DNA of 64,000 nucleotides, taken from CALFVT01 sp964513675 (GTDB lineage: Bacteria; Pseudomonadota; Alphaproteobacteria; Caulobacterales; Maricaulaceae). The first letter of the stretch is position 1. Each line of letters starts with the position of its first letter. The notes under the pieces are model-generated. The model was not told where the DNA came from, did no database searches, and saw only the letters and a program-made list of their open reading frames with translations. Location of the stretch: assembly GCA_964513675.1 (NCBI GenBank), contig CAZEOD010000006.1, positions 1-64,000 of the forward strand, read 5' to 3'. A program made the position numbers and the translations under genes. Positions 1 through 9,402 of this stretch are shown piece after piece.

Positions 1-531
1 TTCGCGTCCGCCGCCAAAGCCAAAGGTTTTAAAGCCGCAAGACTCCATGGCCACATTACCGGCCAAGATCATAAGATCGGCCCATGATAATTTATTACCG
101 TATTTTTGCTTGATCGGCCACAGCAAGCGGCGCGCCTTATCAAGATTACCATTATCAGGCCAGCTATTGAGCGGTGCGAAGCGCTGCGAACCAGAGTTAG
201 CGCCGCCGCGGCCATCATATGTCCGGTATGTACCAGCGCTATGCCATGCCATACGGACGAAAAGACCTGCATATGTACCATAATCCGCCGGCCACCAATC
301 TTGGCTATCGCTCATAAGCGCCGTCAGATCAGCTTTGACAGCATTTAAATCAAGACTGTTAAATAGAGCTGCATAATCAAAATCTGCGCCCATAGGATTC
401 ACATTGGCAGAGTTCTGATTGAGAATTTTTAAATTGAGCTGTTCTGGCCACCATTTCAGGTTTGCTGTGCTTCCTGAATTTGCAGCCTTATTGCTTCCGT
501 GCATGACGGGGCATTTGCTTAGATCACCCAT
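1..531 (-). CDS. katG: Catalase-peroxidase, N-terminal part (cut by window edge)
   Basis: Haem enzyme that removes hydrogen peroxide by catalase and peroxidase activity. The minus strand reads 177 codons from ATG at 531 to the window edge without a stop. The N-terminus has the family pattern: a CPVMHG segment, paired Trp residues near 27-28 and 79-80, and the distal haem motif VRMAWHSAGTYR with Arg93, Trp96 and His97. The later part of the N-terminal domain (WPDNGNLDKARRLLWPIK, then the MILAGNVAMES region) is also typical. The proximal His and the C-terminal duplicated domain lie outside the window. An AAAGGAG Shine-Dalgarno sits a few bases before the ATG. The gene follows rpsD in the same direction but is separated from it by a terminator, so it probably has its own promoter between about 532 and 730. 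Confidence 0.95.
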   Translation of the reverse strand, partial: MGDLSKCPVMHGSNKAANSGSTANLKWWPEQLNLKILNQNSANVNPMGADFDYAALFNSLDLNAVKADLTALMSDSQDWWPADYGTYAGLFVRMAWHSAGTYRTYDGRGGANSGSQRFAPLNSWPDNGNLDKARRLLWPIKQKYGNKLSWADLMILAGNVAMESCGFKTFGFGGGRE

Positions 532-729
532 GATACTCTCCTTTGTAAGATACAGGTTAATTGACTGAATATGACGTCCACATAGACCTTTGCGCCTATA
601 ACGTCCAATCGAGATTTATTATCGGCTCCATATGCGAATCCGATGACTTGCGATCCCTCTATAGATTTAACTTATGAAAGTTAAAGCATAACTCGATCAA
701 TTTAATTTGAACCGATATTCCATAGACAT

Positions 730-763
730 AAAAAAACCCGCCGCAGCCAGAGGCCGGGGCGGG
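730..763 (-). terminator. Rho-independent terminator after rpsD
   Basis: On the minus strand a CCCGCC/GGCGGG stem (763-758 with 742-737) is followed by seven T (736-730). It lies about 23 bases after the rpsD stop. It separates rpsD from katG. The rest of 532-785 holds no gene I can support; it is the presumed katG promoter region. Confidence 0.85.
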
Positions 764-785
764 TATGTATTCAAAACTCTCTCGC

Positions 786-1403
786 TTAACGAGAGTAAAA
801 TTCCACAACAAGGTTTGGTTCCATAGTCGCAGGATATGGCACTTCATCAAAGCTTGGCACACGAACGAAGGTTGCTTTCATCGCGCTTGGATCAAGGCTG
901 ATATATTCAGGAATATCGCGCTCTGGGCTCTCAAGAGCTTCAAGAACAAGCGCCATTGTGCGAGATTTTTCGCGAACTTCAATAACGTCGCCTTCCTTAC
1001 AGCGGTAAGACGGGATATTGACCTTTTTACCATTTACAAGAACATGGCCGTGATTGACGAATTGACGCGCGGCAAAAACAGTTGGAACAAATTTCGTGCG
1101 GTAAACAACAGCATCCAAACGGCGCTCTAAGAGGCCGATCAAGTTTTCAGAGGCATCGCCTCTTTGACGTGTCGCTTCATCATATGTGCGGCGAAATTGT
1201 TTCTCTGTGATGTTGCCGTAATAACCTTTAAGCTTCTGCTTCGCGCGGAGCTGAATACCGAAATCGGAGAGCTTACCTTTGCGGGCCTGACCATGCTGGC
1301 CGGGTGGGTATGGGCGCTTATTGACAGGAGACTTAGGACGACCCCAGATGTTTTCACCCATCCGGCGATCAATTTTATATTTAACAGAATCGCGCTTAGA
1401 CAT
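786..1403 (-). CDS. rpsD: 30S ribosomal protein S4
   Basis: Primary 16S rRNA-binding protein of the small subunit that nucleates assembly and helps decoding accuracy; family members can also repress their own translation. The product is 205 residues, the usual alphaproteobacterial length, starting MSKRDSVKYKIDRRMG. The N-terminal part carries the basic KGYYGNITEKQFRR segment, and the S4 RNA-binding domain begins near residue 94 (RRLDAVVYR) and includes the NHGHVLVNGKKVNIPSY stretch. There is no four-Cys zinc motif, so this is the Zn-free form. An upstream in-frame start at 1436 exists, but ATG at 1403 has an AAAGGAA ribosome-binding site at good spacing and matches the family N-terminus. It appears to be transcribed alone and ends in a clear terminator. 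Confidence 0.97.
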   Translation of the reverse strand: MSKRDSVKYKIDRRMGENIWGRPKSPVNKRPYPPGQHGQARKGKLSDFGIQLRAKQKLKGYYGNITEKQFRRTYDEATRQRGDASENLIGLLERRLDAVVYRTKFVPTVFAARQFVNHGHVLVNGKKVNIPSYRCKEGDVIEVREKSRTMALVLEALESPERDIPEYISLDPSAMKATFVRVPSFDEVPYPATMEPNLVVEFYSR

Positions 1404-1592
1404 GCGAGTTCCTTTCATTTCGACGTGGGCCGGCATATCAACCTATTTGACATGCGATTACAACGGCGGCGCCACACCTGCCCGTGAATTAAGCGGCCTT
1501 CTACCGCGCGGCCCCGTCAAGTCAAGAGAATTTTACCTGCGCCCCGTGCTTTTAGGCTAGCCTGCCCGCTGAAAGCGTGAAATAGCGCGCCC

Positions 1593-2516
1593 ATGACACC
1601 CCAGCCGCATACTGGAACCCCGCGCCGCAATATCGGCCAGCAGCTCATCGCCTCTGGATTTGCCGCTGGCTTTGTTGCCTATATATTATGGGGTTTATTC
1701 CCGATATATTTTAAGTGGACGGAGAGCATCCCGCCGCTCGAAATCCTCGCCCACCGCGTTGTTTGGGGCTTGCCTGTTGCGGCTTTGATTATTCTTTTCA
1801 GGCGGCAATGGCCGGACGTAACCGCCATCCTCAAACGGCCTCAAACGCTTTTGCTATTTACGGTTTCAGCCTTTTTGATCGCAGTAAATTGGGGCGTTTA
1901 TATATGGGCCGTTCAAGTTGACCAAATTTTCCAAGCGAGCCTTGGTTATTATATCAATCCGCTGCTAAATGTTGTTATTGGCGTTTTCTTATTTAATGAG
2001 CGTCTTAACCGCTTGCAAGTTTCGGCTGTCGCTCTGGCGGTTATTGGCGTGCTAATCCTGACGCTTTACGGCGGTGTGTTTCCTGCTATATCGCTGTGCT
2101 TGGCCATGACCTTTGGCATTTACGGCATTTTACGTAAAAAGGTCGAGGCGGGCGCTATGCCGGGACTCTTTATTGAAACGCTCATTTTATTTCCCTTTGG
2201 CCTGTTTTATCTTATGTGGCTTTTCAAGACGGGAGAGCTTCATTTTTTACATCAAGATAACACGCCCTTAGATCTTTTGCTCTTAATGGCAGGCCCAATG
2301 ACTGTTATCCCGCTGTTCTTTTTTGCCGTTGCCGCGCGGCGTATGGCGCTTTCAACCTTAGGCTTCTTGCAATATCTCGGCCCTACCTTGCAATTTGCAC
2401 TGGGTGTTTATTACGGCGAAGATTTCACCCTCGCCCATGCGCTGTGTTTCGGCTGTATCTGGTTGGCAGTGGTGATTTTCAGCTACGGCGCATGGCGCAA
2501 GTCGAAGACGGCTTAA
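1593..2516 (+). CDS. rarD: RarD-type EamA family transporter
   Basis: Inner-membrane permease of the drug/metabolite transporter superfamily. The 307-residue product has about ten hydrophobic segments in two EamA halves. The first helix region (FVAYILWGLFPIYFKW), the HRVVWGLPVA motif and the NWGVYIWAV plus SLGYYINPLLNV segments are characteristic of RarD proteins. The substrate is unknown; the name comes from a chloramphenicol-sensitivity phenotype in other bacteria. The first about 15 residues are polar and the Shine-Dalgarno before 1593 is weak, so the start is not certain. It stands alone, divergent from rpsD. Confidence 0.88.
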   Translation: MTPQPHTGTPRRNIGQQLIASGFAAGFVAYILWGLFPIYFKWTESIPPLEILAHRVVWGLPVAALIILFRRQWPDVTAILKRPQTLLLFTVSAFLIAVNWGVYIWAVQVDQIFQASLGYYINPLLNVVIGVFLFNERLNRLQVSAVALAVIGVLILTLYGGVFPAISLCLAMTFGIYGILRKKVEAGAMPGLFIETLILFPFGLFYLMWLFKTGELHFLHQDNTPLDLLLLMAGPMTVIPLFFFAVAARRMALSTLGFLQYLGPTLQFALGVYYGEDFTLAHALCFGCIWLAVVIFSYGAWRKSKTA

Positions 2517-2588
2517 ATCATAGCCGAACCCGCCGTAATTTTCGCGATATGTTCAAGCGCGCAGGCGCTCAAGGAACCAAGCAAAGCC

Positions 2589-2852
2589 TTACTGAAACCC
2601 GATGCTGTAATTGAGGAAGAACCCAATCGCAAAAGCGGCGAAATGTATCAAGAGATGCAAGAAGAACAAATAAAGCCCATCAACCAGTGGATTCACGGGA
2701 ATCGCCGGCGGGTTTTCTTTCAGCCATTTGCGGCGCGCAGATATAAACAAAAAACTTGTCGCAAGCGCCACGGGCACAACAACCATTGGATAGATGGCGA
2801 AATATCCCAAGAGGATAGACAGTATAAATAATGAATAAGCGATGTAGCGCAT
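2589..2852 (-). CDS. Small membrane protein, unknown
   Basis: Predicted 87-residue integral membrane protein. An N-terminal hydrophobic stretch of about 35 residues (likely two helices, IAYSLFILSILLGYF then MVVVPVALATSFLFIS) is followed by a basic ARRKWLKEN turn and a second hydrophobic block near residues 60-83 with several His and Phe. I recognise no family. It lies 28 bases after the pyrG stop on the same strand, so it could be cotranscribed as the last gene of a tpiA-secG-pyrG run, or be independent. No motif suggests a function. Confidence 0.6.
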   Translation of the reverse strand: MRYIAYSLFILSILLGYFAIYPMVVVPVALATSFLFISARRKWLKENPPAIPVNPLVDGLYLFFLHLLIHFAAFAIGFFLNYSIGFQ

Positions 2853-2880
2853 TATGTCACTCTTAGCCTGAAAACCATAA

Positions 2881-4509
2881 TTAAACCATGCGGCTTTGTG
2901 TCAGAGCCGCTTTGACGAAGCCCGCAAAGAGCGGATGCGGCTTGAACGGTCTTGATTTTAGCTCGGGGTGATATTGCACGCCTATAAACCAAGGGTGATC
3001 CGCATATTCAACAATTTCGGGCAAAACGCCGTCAGGGGACATACCAGAAAATGTCAGTCCCGCCGCTTCAAGCCTGTCTTTATAGGCGATATTAACTTCA
3101 TAGCGGTGACGATGGCGCTCGCTAATCTCGCGCGTGCCGTAAGCTGCTGCAACGCGGCTTCCTGCGGTTAAATGCGCCGTATAGGCCCCAAGCCGCATTG
3201 TTCCGCCAAGATCAGTGTCTTCAGTCCGCTCATAGGTTTCATTACCTTTAACCCATTCGGTCATTAAGCCCACAACAGGCTCTGATGTGTCGCCAAATTC
3301 AGTCGAGCTTGCGCCCTCTATGCCGGCCAAATTACGCGCCGCTTCGACAACCGCCATCTGCATACCAAAGCAAATGCCGAAATAAGGGATGTTATTGGTT
3401 CGGGCAAAATGGGCCGCTTTGATTTTTCCTTCACTGCCCCGTTCACCAAATCCGCCGGGGACAAGAATACCATGGATATGATCCGGCAGGCCAGATGTGT
3501 CGACAGTTTCGAAGGCTTCTGCCTCCATCCACTCAATATTGACTTTAACCTGATTGGCAATGCCGCCGTGAACCAAGGCTTCGGTAATAGATTTATAGGC
3601 ATCGGGCAGAATCGTATATTTCCCAATGACGGCAATATTCACCGTCCCGTCTGGCATCATCAACGTTTTAGAAATTTCCTCCCAACGGCTTAAATCTACA
3701 GCAGGCGGATTTTCAACACCGAAATGTTTGAGAATTTCATCATCCAGCCCTTCGGCATGATAAGCGAGGGGCACGTCATAAATTGACGCCGCATCGAGGC
3801 CTTGAATCACGGCGTTTTCGCGGACATTACAAAAGCGCCCAATTTTTTTGCGGTCGCTATCATCAATCGGGCGGTCTGCACGGCAGAGCAATATATCGGG
3901 CTGAATACCAATCGAGCGGAGCTCTTTGACGCTATGTTGGGTCGGCTTTGTTTTCATCTCGCCGGCAGCATTAATAAAGGGCAGCAGGGTCACGTGCATG
4001 AAACACGTTTGCCGCAAAGGCAGTTCTTGGGAGAGCTGTCGCAGCGCTTCAAAAAACGGCAAGCCTTCAATATCGCCAACGGTGCCGCCCACTTCGCAAA
4101 GAACGAAATCAACATCCCCCGCATCAGATAAGACAAAATTTTTGATTTCATTCGTGACATGCGGAATCACTTGAACTGTCGCGCCCAGATAATCACCGCG
4201 CCGCTCTTTTTCAATGATATTCGAATATATACGGCCTGTTGTAATATTGTCAGATTGCGCCGCAGAAACGCCAGTAAAGCGCTCATAATGACCAAGGTCA
4301 AGATCAGTTTCAGCGCCGTCATCCGTAACATAGACTTCGCCGTGCTGATAAGGCGACATAGTCCCAGGATCGACATTCAAATAGGGGTCAAGCTTACGAA
4401 GGCGGACCTTATAGCCGCGCGCTTGCAGTAAAGCGCCAAGCGCAGCCGAGGCCAGCCCTTTTCCAAGGGACGAGACAACACCTCCGGTGATAAATATATA
4501 TTTTGGCAT
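2881..4509 (-). CDS. pyrG: CTP synthase
   Basis: Makes CTP from UTP, ATP and glutamine, the last step of pyrimidine nucleotide synthesis. About 542 residues, matching the family. The N-terminal amidoligase domain starts KYIFITGGVVSSLGKG (nucleotide loop) and continues with the DPYLNVDPGTMSPYQHGEV segment. The C-terminal class I glutamine amidotransferase domain has PGGFGERG, the nucleophile in GICFGMQ (Cys380 from this start) and the His/Glu pair in VQYHPE. I chose ATG at 4509 because homologues begin M-x-KYIF; an in-frame GTG two codons upstream (4515) is the alternative, and neither has a strong ribosome-binding site. It follows secG in the same direction with a gap of about 45 bases. Confidence 0.97.
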   Translation of the reverse strand: MPKYIFITGGVVSSLGKGLASAALGALLQARGYKVRLRKLDPYLNVDPGTMSPYQHGEVYVTDDGAETDLDLGHYERFTGVSAAQSDNITTGRIYSNIIEKERRGDYLGATVQVIPHVTNEIKNFVLSDAGDVDFVLCEVGGTVGDIEGLPFFEALRQLSQELPLRQTCFMHVTLLPFINAAGEMKTKPTQHSVKELRSIGIQPDILLCRADRPIDDSDRKKIGRFCNVRENAVIQGLDAASIYDVPLAYHAEGLDDEILKHFGVENPPAVDLSRWEEISKTLMMPDGTVNIAVIGKYTILPDAYKSITEALVHGGIANQVKVNIEWMEAEAFETVDTSGLPDHIHGILVPGGFGERGSEGKIKAAHFARTNNIPYFGICFGMQMAVVEAARNLAGIEGASSTEFGDTSEPVVGLMTEWVKGNETYERTEDTDLGGTMRLGAYTAHLTAGSRVAAAYGTREISERHRHRYEVNIAYKDRLEAAGLTFSGMSPDGVLPEIVEYADHPWFIGVQYHPELKSRPFKPHPLFAGFVKAALTQSRMV

Positions 4510-4554
4510 ACTCACCCGCGTTAATCAGGCCATTAAGACCCAAAAGTAAATGAC

Positions 4555-5007
4555 TTACGGGCTATCCGGCGTTTCTTCGGCTTCATTAGAAGGATCAGTT
4601 TCGGATGTTTCCGGTGCAGCCTCAGTGGAGTTTTCCACGTCAGATCCGACCGTCTCATCTGTTGTAACCGCCTCTGGAGAAACCTCAATCGACGGGATCG
4701 TTGTGTCGCCTGAATCGGTATTGATCGTCAAGGCTTCAACCGCACCATCTTCATCAATAATTGACTGATCTTGGTTTTCCATGTTGAAAACAACGGATAG
4801 AGCCAGACAGTTAATAATAAAAACGCCGCCCAAGATGGCCGTCATGCGCGAAATAGACGTGGCTGCTGAGCGCCCGCTCATGAAACCGCCGCCGCCCCCG
4901 CCGCCGCCGCCGATTCCAAGCGCGCCGCCTTCAGAGCGCTGGATAAGAATCAGGCCCGTCAGGATGATGCTGATAATCAGCTGAATAATAAGCAGGACGT
5001 TAGACAT
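4555..5007 (-). CDS. secG: Preprotein translocase subunit SecG
   Basis: Small subunit of the SecYEG channel. The N-terminus has two hydrophobic helices (MSNVLLIIQLIISIILTGLILIQ and TAILGGVFIINCLALSVVF) joined by the typical RSEGGALGIGGGG loop, here with an unbroken run of nine Gly, then GFMSGRSAA. The remaining about 70 residues form an acidic Ser/Thr/Glu/Pro tail without hydrophobic character. The product is 150 residues, longer than E. coli SecG (110). It lies between tpiA and pyrG on the minus strand, a common alphaproteobacterial order. The Gly run is encoded by a GC-rich triplet repeat near 4890-4915 that may be prone to length changes. Confidence 0.93.
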   Translation of the reverse strand: MSNVLLIIQLIISIILTGLILIQRSEGGALGIGGGGGGGGGFMSGRSAATSISRMTAILGGVFIINCLALSVVFNMENQDQSIIDEDGAVEALTINTDSGDTTIPSIEVSPEAVTTDETVGSDVENSTEAAPETSETDPSNEAEETPDSP

Positions 5008-5129
5008 AATATTTTATTCTGTTCTAGTTTCGCGCGGGGTTTAACGCAAACAAGTCCCGCGTACCACCCCTATTTTGGAATGAAATGATAAAAGTCCACC
5101 CCAAGCGGAAATAAAATCGGCTTAAACGC

Positions 5130-5858
5130 TTACAGTGCGGCCCCCGCAATCGCTGCGAGACTTTCCATTTCAAGCGACGCCCCCCCGATCAAAGCTCCAT
5201 TGACGTTCTCTAGCGGCAAAATATCGCCCGCATTGGCAGGCTTCACAGAGCCGCCATATAAAATTCGGTGATCGCCGCCAATTATGCCGCGAATAGTTTC
5301 ATGCATGGCGGAAATATCGTCCAGCGATGGGACTTTACCCGTCCCAATCGCCCAAATCGGCTCATAAGCAATAACCACCTCAGCCCCTACGGATATAGAC
5401 TCAGGCCAACAGGCCTTAAGCTGCTTACTGACAAAATCAGCGGCCTGCCCAGCTTCGCGAACGCCCAGCGATTCGCCAATGCATAAAATCGGCGTGATGC
5501 CGGCCTGCAGGATCGCCTCGGCTTGGGATTTAACATCTTGATTGGTTTCACCCGCAGCGCGGCGCTCTGAATGTCCTGTGATGATAAAGCTTGCGCCCGC
5601 AGATTTCAGCATCGCGGCATTGACTTGCCCCGTATGAGCGCCGCCGCCTCGCGGGTCGCTGGCTTGCGCGCCAATGTGAATATCAAGCCCCTTTGCGGCA
5701 TGTGATAAGGGCGAAATAAAGGGAAAGGGCGGGCAAATAAGCACGTCAATTCCTGACCTCGCGGCTTTGGGGCTATGATCGTCAAACCGAGATAATTTCT
5801 CCGCCCATGTTATATCTCCGTGCATTTTCCAATTCGCAGCAATCAGCGGTTTCAACAT
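5130..5858 (-). CDS. tpiA: Triosephosphate isomerase
   Basis: Interconverts dihydroxyacetone phosphate and glyceraldehyde 3-phosphate. The 242-residue TIM barrel has the substrate-binding AANWKM motif (Asn9, Lys11), catalytic His96 in GHSERR, catalytic Glu166 in AYEPIWAIGTGK, and the phosphate-binding LYGGSVKP and GALIGGASL loops. All active-site residues are present and length is normal. It is the first gene of a tpiA-secG-pyrG minus-strand run and is divergent from ppiD across about 90 bases that must hold both promoters. Confidence 0.97.
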   Translation of the reverse strand: MLKPLIAANWKMHGDITWAEKLSRFDDHSPKAARSGIDVLICPPFPFISPLSHAAKGLDIHIGAQASDPRGGGAHTGQVNAAMLKSAGASFIITGHSERRAAGETNQDVKSQAEAILQAGITPILCIGESLGVREAGQAADFVSKQLKACWPESISVGAEVVIAYEPIWAIGTGKVPSLDDISAMHETIRGIIGGDHRILYGGSVKPANAGDILPLENVNGALIGGASLEMESLAAIAGAAL

Positions 5859-5948
5859 TTCACTGCCTTTTCTTATATAAATGGGTGTTCAGACTTGCGA
5901 GCTTACCCGTGCATCGCTATGTAGGCCAGACTTTTTTAAGGTGTTACT

Positions 5949-7874
5949 ATGGCAGAATCAATCGGCTCACGTATTCGCAATATACTTGTGGGCATACTTA
6001 TTGGCTTTTTGGTCATTGGATTTGCTATTTGGGGTGTTAGCGATGTTTTCACCCCGGGCGTCACGAGTTCGGCGGCCGCCATTGGTGATGAACAAATTAC
6101 GCTTGTTGAATTTGACGACGCCTTTCGCCGTGAGTTGCAATCGCAAGCCCAAGAATCTGGCCGTGCAATGACCAATCAAGAAGCCTTTGCAGCCGGAGTT
6201 CATAACCGCGTTTTAGGCGGGTTGATTACGCAAAAAGCGATTGATGTGGATGCCACCGAGCTTGGCATTGGCGTTAACCGCAGAACGGCGCGGCAATTCG
6301 TCGGAGAGATCCCCGCCTTCACAGATGAACTGACAGGCAAATTTAGCGAAGACAAACTCAACAGCGTCTTACAAAGAAACCGCATTAGCCGCGATCAATT
6401 TGAAAAAGACATTCTGCAAACACTCCGCAGCCAACAAACAGTGCCAGCCATTATTGCCGGCATAGACTTACCGACGCCCATGGCCGAAAATTTTTACAGC
6501 TATGTTACCGAACAGCGCAAAGCTACGGTCCTCACGCTAAGCGAAGCCGCCATTGAAGCGCCTGCTGATCCAAGTGATGACGTGCTTCAGGCCTATATCA
6601 ATTCAAATCAAGCCCGTTTCACCGCGCCTGAATATCGCAAACTTACGTTTATTCGCATTGAGCCCGTTGATCTTGCCGCTGATATTACCATCAGCGAAGA
6701 AGATATTGAAAGCGGATTTCAATACCGCATTGACCTCGGAGAACTGGGCACACAAGAAACGCGATCTGTTCTACAAATTGACGCCTCTAGCGAAGATATT
6801 GCCAATCAAGTTTTAGCCCAAATAGAGCTTGGGCTTGATCCGTCCGAAATTGCGACAGGTCTGGGCCTCGATCAACCGCTGAGCTATGATAGCGTCTTAA
6901 AAGATGCGATTGTTGATCCCGTTGTCGCCGAAACAGCCTTTGGCTTAAAGGCTAATGAAACTGTAGTTGTGAAAAATGATTTTGATGTTTGGATGGTCGT
7001 GCAAACGAGCTTTATAAACGCAGCCACAACGCCTGTCCTTGCAGACATGCGCGAGGAGATTGAACGCGAATTATTAAATGAAATCGCCCAAGAAAAGCTT
7101 TTTGATATTACAACCGATATTGAAAACGCCATTCAAGACGGCCTGACGATTGAAGAAATATCTCAGCAATATGAAGTGCCTTATTCCAGCGTAGATTTCA
7201 TCAACCGCCAAGGCGCGCTGCGGGACGGCACCCGCTTAAGCGGAACCCCGGCCATTCCGGGTATTGCCACGGATGATACAATCCTGCGCGAGACCTTCAC
7301 GGCAGATATTGGCCGCGTGACAGATTTATTTGAAACCTCAACCAAGGGCTGGATGGCAGTTCGCGTCGATGACATCATAGAGCCGGCTTTGCGTCCCTTT
7401 GATACAATCCGGGATAATGCACTTGCAAATTGGAAAACGGAACAAATTGACGATCTTCTTCAGGAGAAAATGCTGGATATTGCGAGCCGTGCCCAAACGG
7501 GAGATCTCCTCTCCGATATTGCGGCTGAGATCGGCGCTGGCGCAACTATAACTGATGTCTCGCTTGTTCGCGGACAACCTGACCCGAGCCTTGGCCCGCG
7601 CGTGACCCTTGGCCTTCTCGACGGAGATATGGGGACAGTTGCACGCGGCCCGGGCGCAGAACCTCTCACGCGCCAGATCGCTGTGCTAACGGATATTATT
7701 GCCAATAATGACGGCCTTGCAGGGCAATTTGCAGATGTCGTAGAGCAGCAGCTTTTAAATGCGGTTAGCGGCGATATTCAAAATGCTTACCGAACAGCCA
7801 TTTTCAAAGAAAACCCTATTGCGGAATATCCGGCCCAAATCGCCCGTACATTGGGCGTTGATACGCCGAACTAG
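5949..7874 (+). CDS. ppiD: Membrane-anchored periplasmic chaperone, PpiD/SurA_N type
   Basis: Predicted periplasmic folding factor anchored in the inner membrane, acting on proteins leaving the Sec channel. The 641-residue product has one N-terminal transmembrane helix (about residues 10-32), then a SurA_N-like helical region (about 45-180) with the AIGDEQITLVEFDDAFRREL pattern. A parvulin-like segment should lie near 230-360, but I do not see a clean catalytic PPIase signature, so it may act as a chaperone only. AAGGTG precedes the ATG at good spacing. It lies 8 bases before trpE, an order common in alphaproteobacteria, so trp transcription may read through from here. Confidence 0.85.
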   Translation: MAESIGSRIRNILVGILIGFLVIGFAIWGVSDVFTPGVTSSAAAIGDEQITLVEFDDAFRRELQSQAQESGRAMTNQEAFAAGVHNRVLGGLITQKAIDVDATELGIGVNRRTARQFVGEIPAFTDELTGKFSEDKLNSVLQRNRISRDQFEKDILQTLRSQQTVPAIIAGIDLPTPMAENFYSYVTEQRKATVLTLSEAAIEAPADPSDDVLQAYINSNQARFTAPEYRKLTFIRIEPVDLAADITISEEDIESGFQYRIDLGELGTQETRSVLQIDASSEDIANQVLAQIELGLDPSEIATGLGLDQPLSYDSVLKDAIVDPVVAETAFGLKANETVVVKNDFDVWMVVQTSFINAATTPVLADMREEIERELLNEIAQEKLFDITTDIENAIQDGLTIEEISQQYEVPYSSVDFINRQGALRDGTRLSGTPAIPGIATDDTILRETFTADIGRVTDLFETSTKGWMAVRVDDIIEPALRPFDTIRDNALANWKTEQIDDLLQEKMLDIASRAQTGDLLSDIAAEIGAGATITDVSLVRGQPDPSLGPRVTLGLLDGDMGTVARGPGAEPLTRQIAVLTDIIANNDGLAGQFADVVEQQLLNAVSGDIQNAYRTAIFKENPIAEYPAQIARTLGVDTPN

Positions 7875-7882
7875 CCCCGAAT

Positions 7883-9400
7883 ATGGAGCCTGCCTTTTCC
7901 CCCACCCGCGAGGCGTTTTCGCGCGTTTTCTCAAAGCAGAAAACCCAAATTGTCTATCAGCGGATTATCAACGACCTTGATACGCCCGTCTCGGCCTATC
8001 TTAAACTCGCCTTGGGAAAGCCCTATGCGTTTTTGTTTGAATCCGTCCAAGGCGGCGAGCAGCGCGGACGTTATTCATTCCTTGGTTTCTCACCCGACAT
8101 TGTGTGGCGCTCACAAAATGGCCAAGCCGATATGGCCCGCGGCCTCGATAAAATTGCGGCGAAAGACTTCACGCCCATAGACGCCAAACCGCTTGATAGT
8201 TTGCGCGCGCTCCAAGCCGAATGTAGCTTTGACCTTCCCGATGGCATCCCCCCTATGGCCGCCGGATTATTTGGCTATCTCGGCTATGATATGGTTCGCG
8301 AAGTTGAGCATTTACCCAGTGATAATCCTGACGTTATCGGGACGCCTGATGCGATCATGATACGCCCAACCATCATCGCTATTTTTGATCAGATCGCGCA
8401 AGAAATCATTTTTGCAACACCTGTTGACGGACAATCCGATAGCGGCGGCGGCAATGCGGCTTTAGCCTATGACGCCGCTTGCGCGCGTATTCGCCATGTC
8501 GTTAAAGACCTAAGCCTGCCAGCCGGAAATTCCAATATTCCCGCGCTTGCGCCGCTAGCGATCACCCCGAAACTTGGCGCAGATGAAGCAAGTTTCAAAA
8601 GCCGCGTTCAAAAAGCCAAAGATTACGTCAAAGCCGGAGATGTGTTTCAGGTTGTTATCGGGCAACGCCTTGAAGCCGATATGCCCGCGAGCGAATTTGC
8701 GCTTTACCGTTCCTTGCGGCGCATGAACCCCTCGCCTTTTCTTTATTTTCTACAGTTTGACGATCACGCGATTGTTGGCTCCAGCCCTGAAATTCTTGTT
8801 CGCCTCAGAGACGGCATCGTCACCATACGGCCCATAGCTGGAACACGCCCGCGCGGAAAAACAGCGGAGGAAGACTTGGCAATGGAAGCCGAACTCTTAG
8901 CCGATCAGAAAGAATGTGCCGAACATCTCATGCTGCTAGATTTGGGCCGTAATGATGTTGGCCGCGTTTCCAAAGCCGGCACGGTGAAGGTCACAGAAAA
9001 ATTCATCATCGAGCGCTATAGCCACGTCATGCATATTGTCTCTAATGTCGAAGGTGAGCTTCGCGGTGACCTTGATGCGATCTCGGCGCTGTTTGCTGGC
9101 TTTCCAGCCGGCACGGTTTCAGGCGCGCCTAAAGTGCGGGCAATGGAAATTATTGACGAGCTGGAATCAGAGCGGCGCGGCATTTACGGCGGTGCGGTTG
9201 GGTATATTTCAGCCGATGGTAATATGGACACAGCTATCGTTTTGCGCACAGCCATCATTAAAGACGGAAAACTCCACGTGCGGGCGGGGGCCGGTATTGT
9301 CATGGATTCAAACCCGAAAATGGAGTTTGAAGAAACCCTGCATAAATCGGCCGCCCTTTTTCGCGCCGCCGAACATAGCCCCAAATTTGATCGAAATTAG
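7883..9400 (+). CDS. trpE: Anthranilate synthase component I
   Basis: Converts chorismate to anthranilate using ammonia supplied by TrpG, the first committed step of tryptophan synthesis. The 505-residue product has the N-terminal regulatory domain (FLFESVQGGEQRGRYSFLG, the region around the Trp feedback site) and the chorismate-binding domain with GSSPEILVR, RPIAGTRPRG, ECAEHLMLLDLGRNDVGRV and GTVSGAPKVRAMEII. All core motifs look intact. It is the first of four closely packed genes (2-bp gap to trpG, then overlaps), so all four are probably one transcript. The 8-base gap after ppiD leaves no room for a leader-peptide attenuator. Confidence 0.96.
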   Translation: MEPAFSPTREAFSRVFSKQKTQIVYQRIINDLDTPVSAYLKLALGKPYAFLFESVQGGEQRGRYSFLGFSPDIVWRSQNGQADMARGLDKIAAKDFTPIDAKPLDSLRALQAECSFDLPDGIPPMAAGLFGYLGYDMVREVEHLPSDNPDVIGTPDAIMIRPTIIAIFDQIAQEIIFATPVDGQSDSGGGNAALAYDAACARIRHVVKDLSLPAGNSNIPALAPLAITPKLGADEASFKSRVQKAKDYVKAGDVFQVVIGQRLEADMPASEFALYRSLRRMNPSPFLYFLQFDDHAIVGSSPEILVRLRDGIVTIRPIAGTRPRGKTAEEDLAMEAELLADQKECAEHLMLLDLGRNDVGRVSKAGTVKVTEKFIIERYSHVMHIVSNVEGELRGDLDAISALFAGFPAGTVSGAPKVRAMEIIDELESERRGIYGGAVGYISADGNMDTAIVLRTAIIKDGKLHVRAGAGIVMDSNPKMEFEETLHKSAALFRAAEHSPKFDRN

Positions 9401-9402
9401 CC

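Noticed and set aside
560..620. Possible OxyR site before katG (ATAG ... CTAT near 577-595)
   Set aside because: The spacing is ten bases instead of the seven expected and the second half-site pair is absent.
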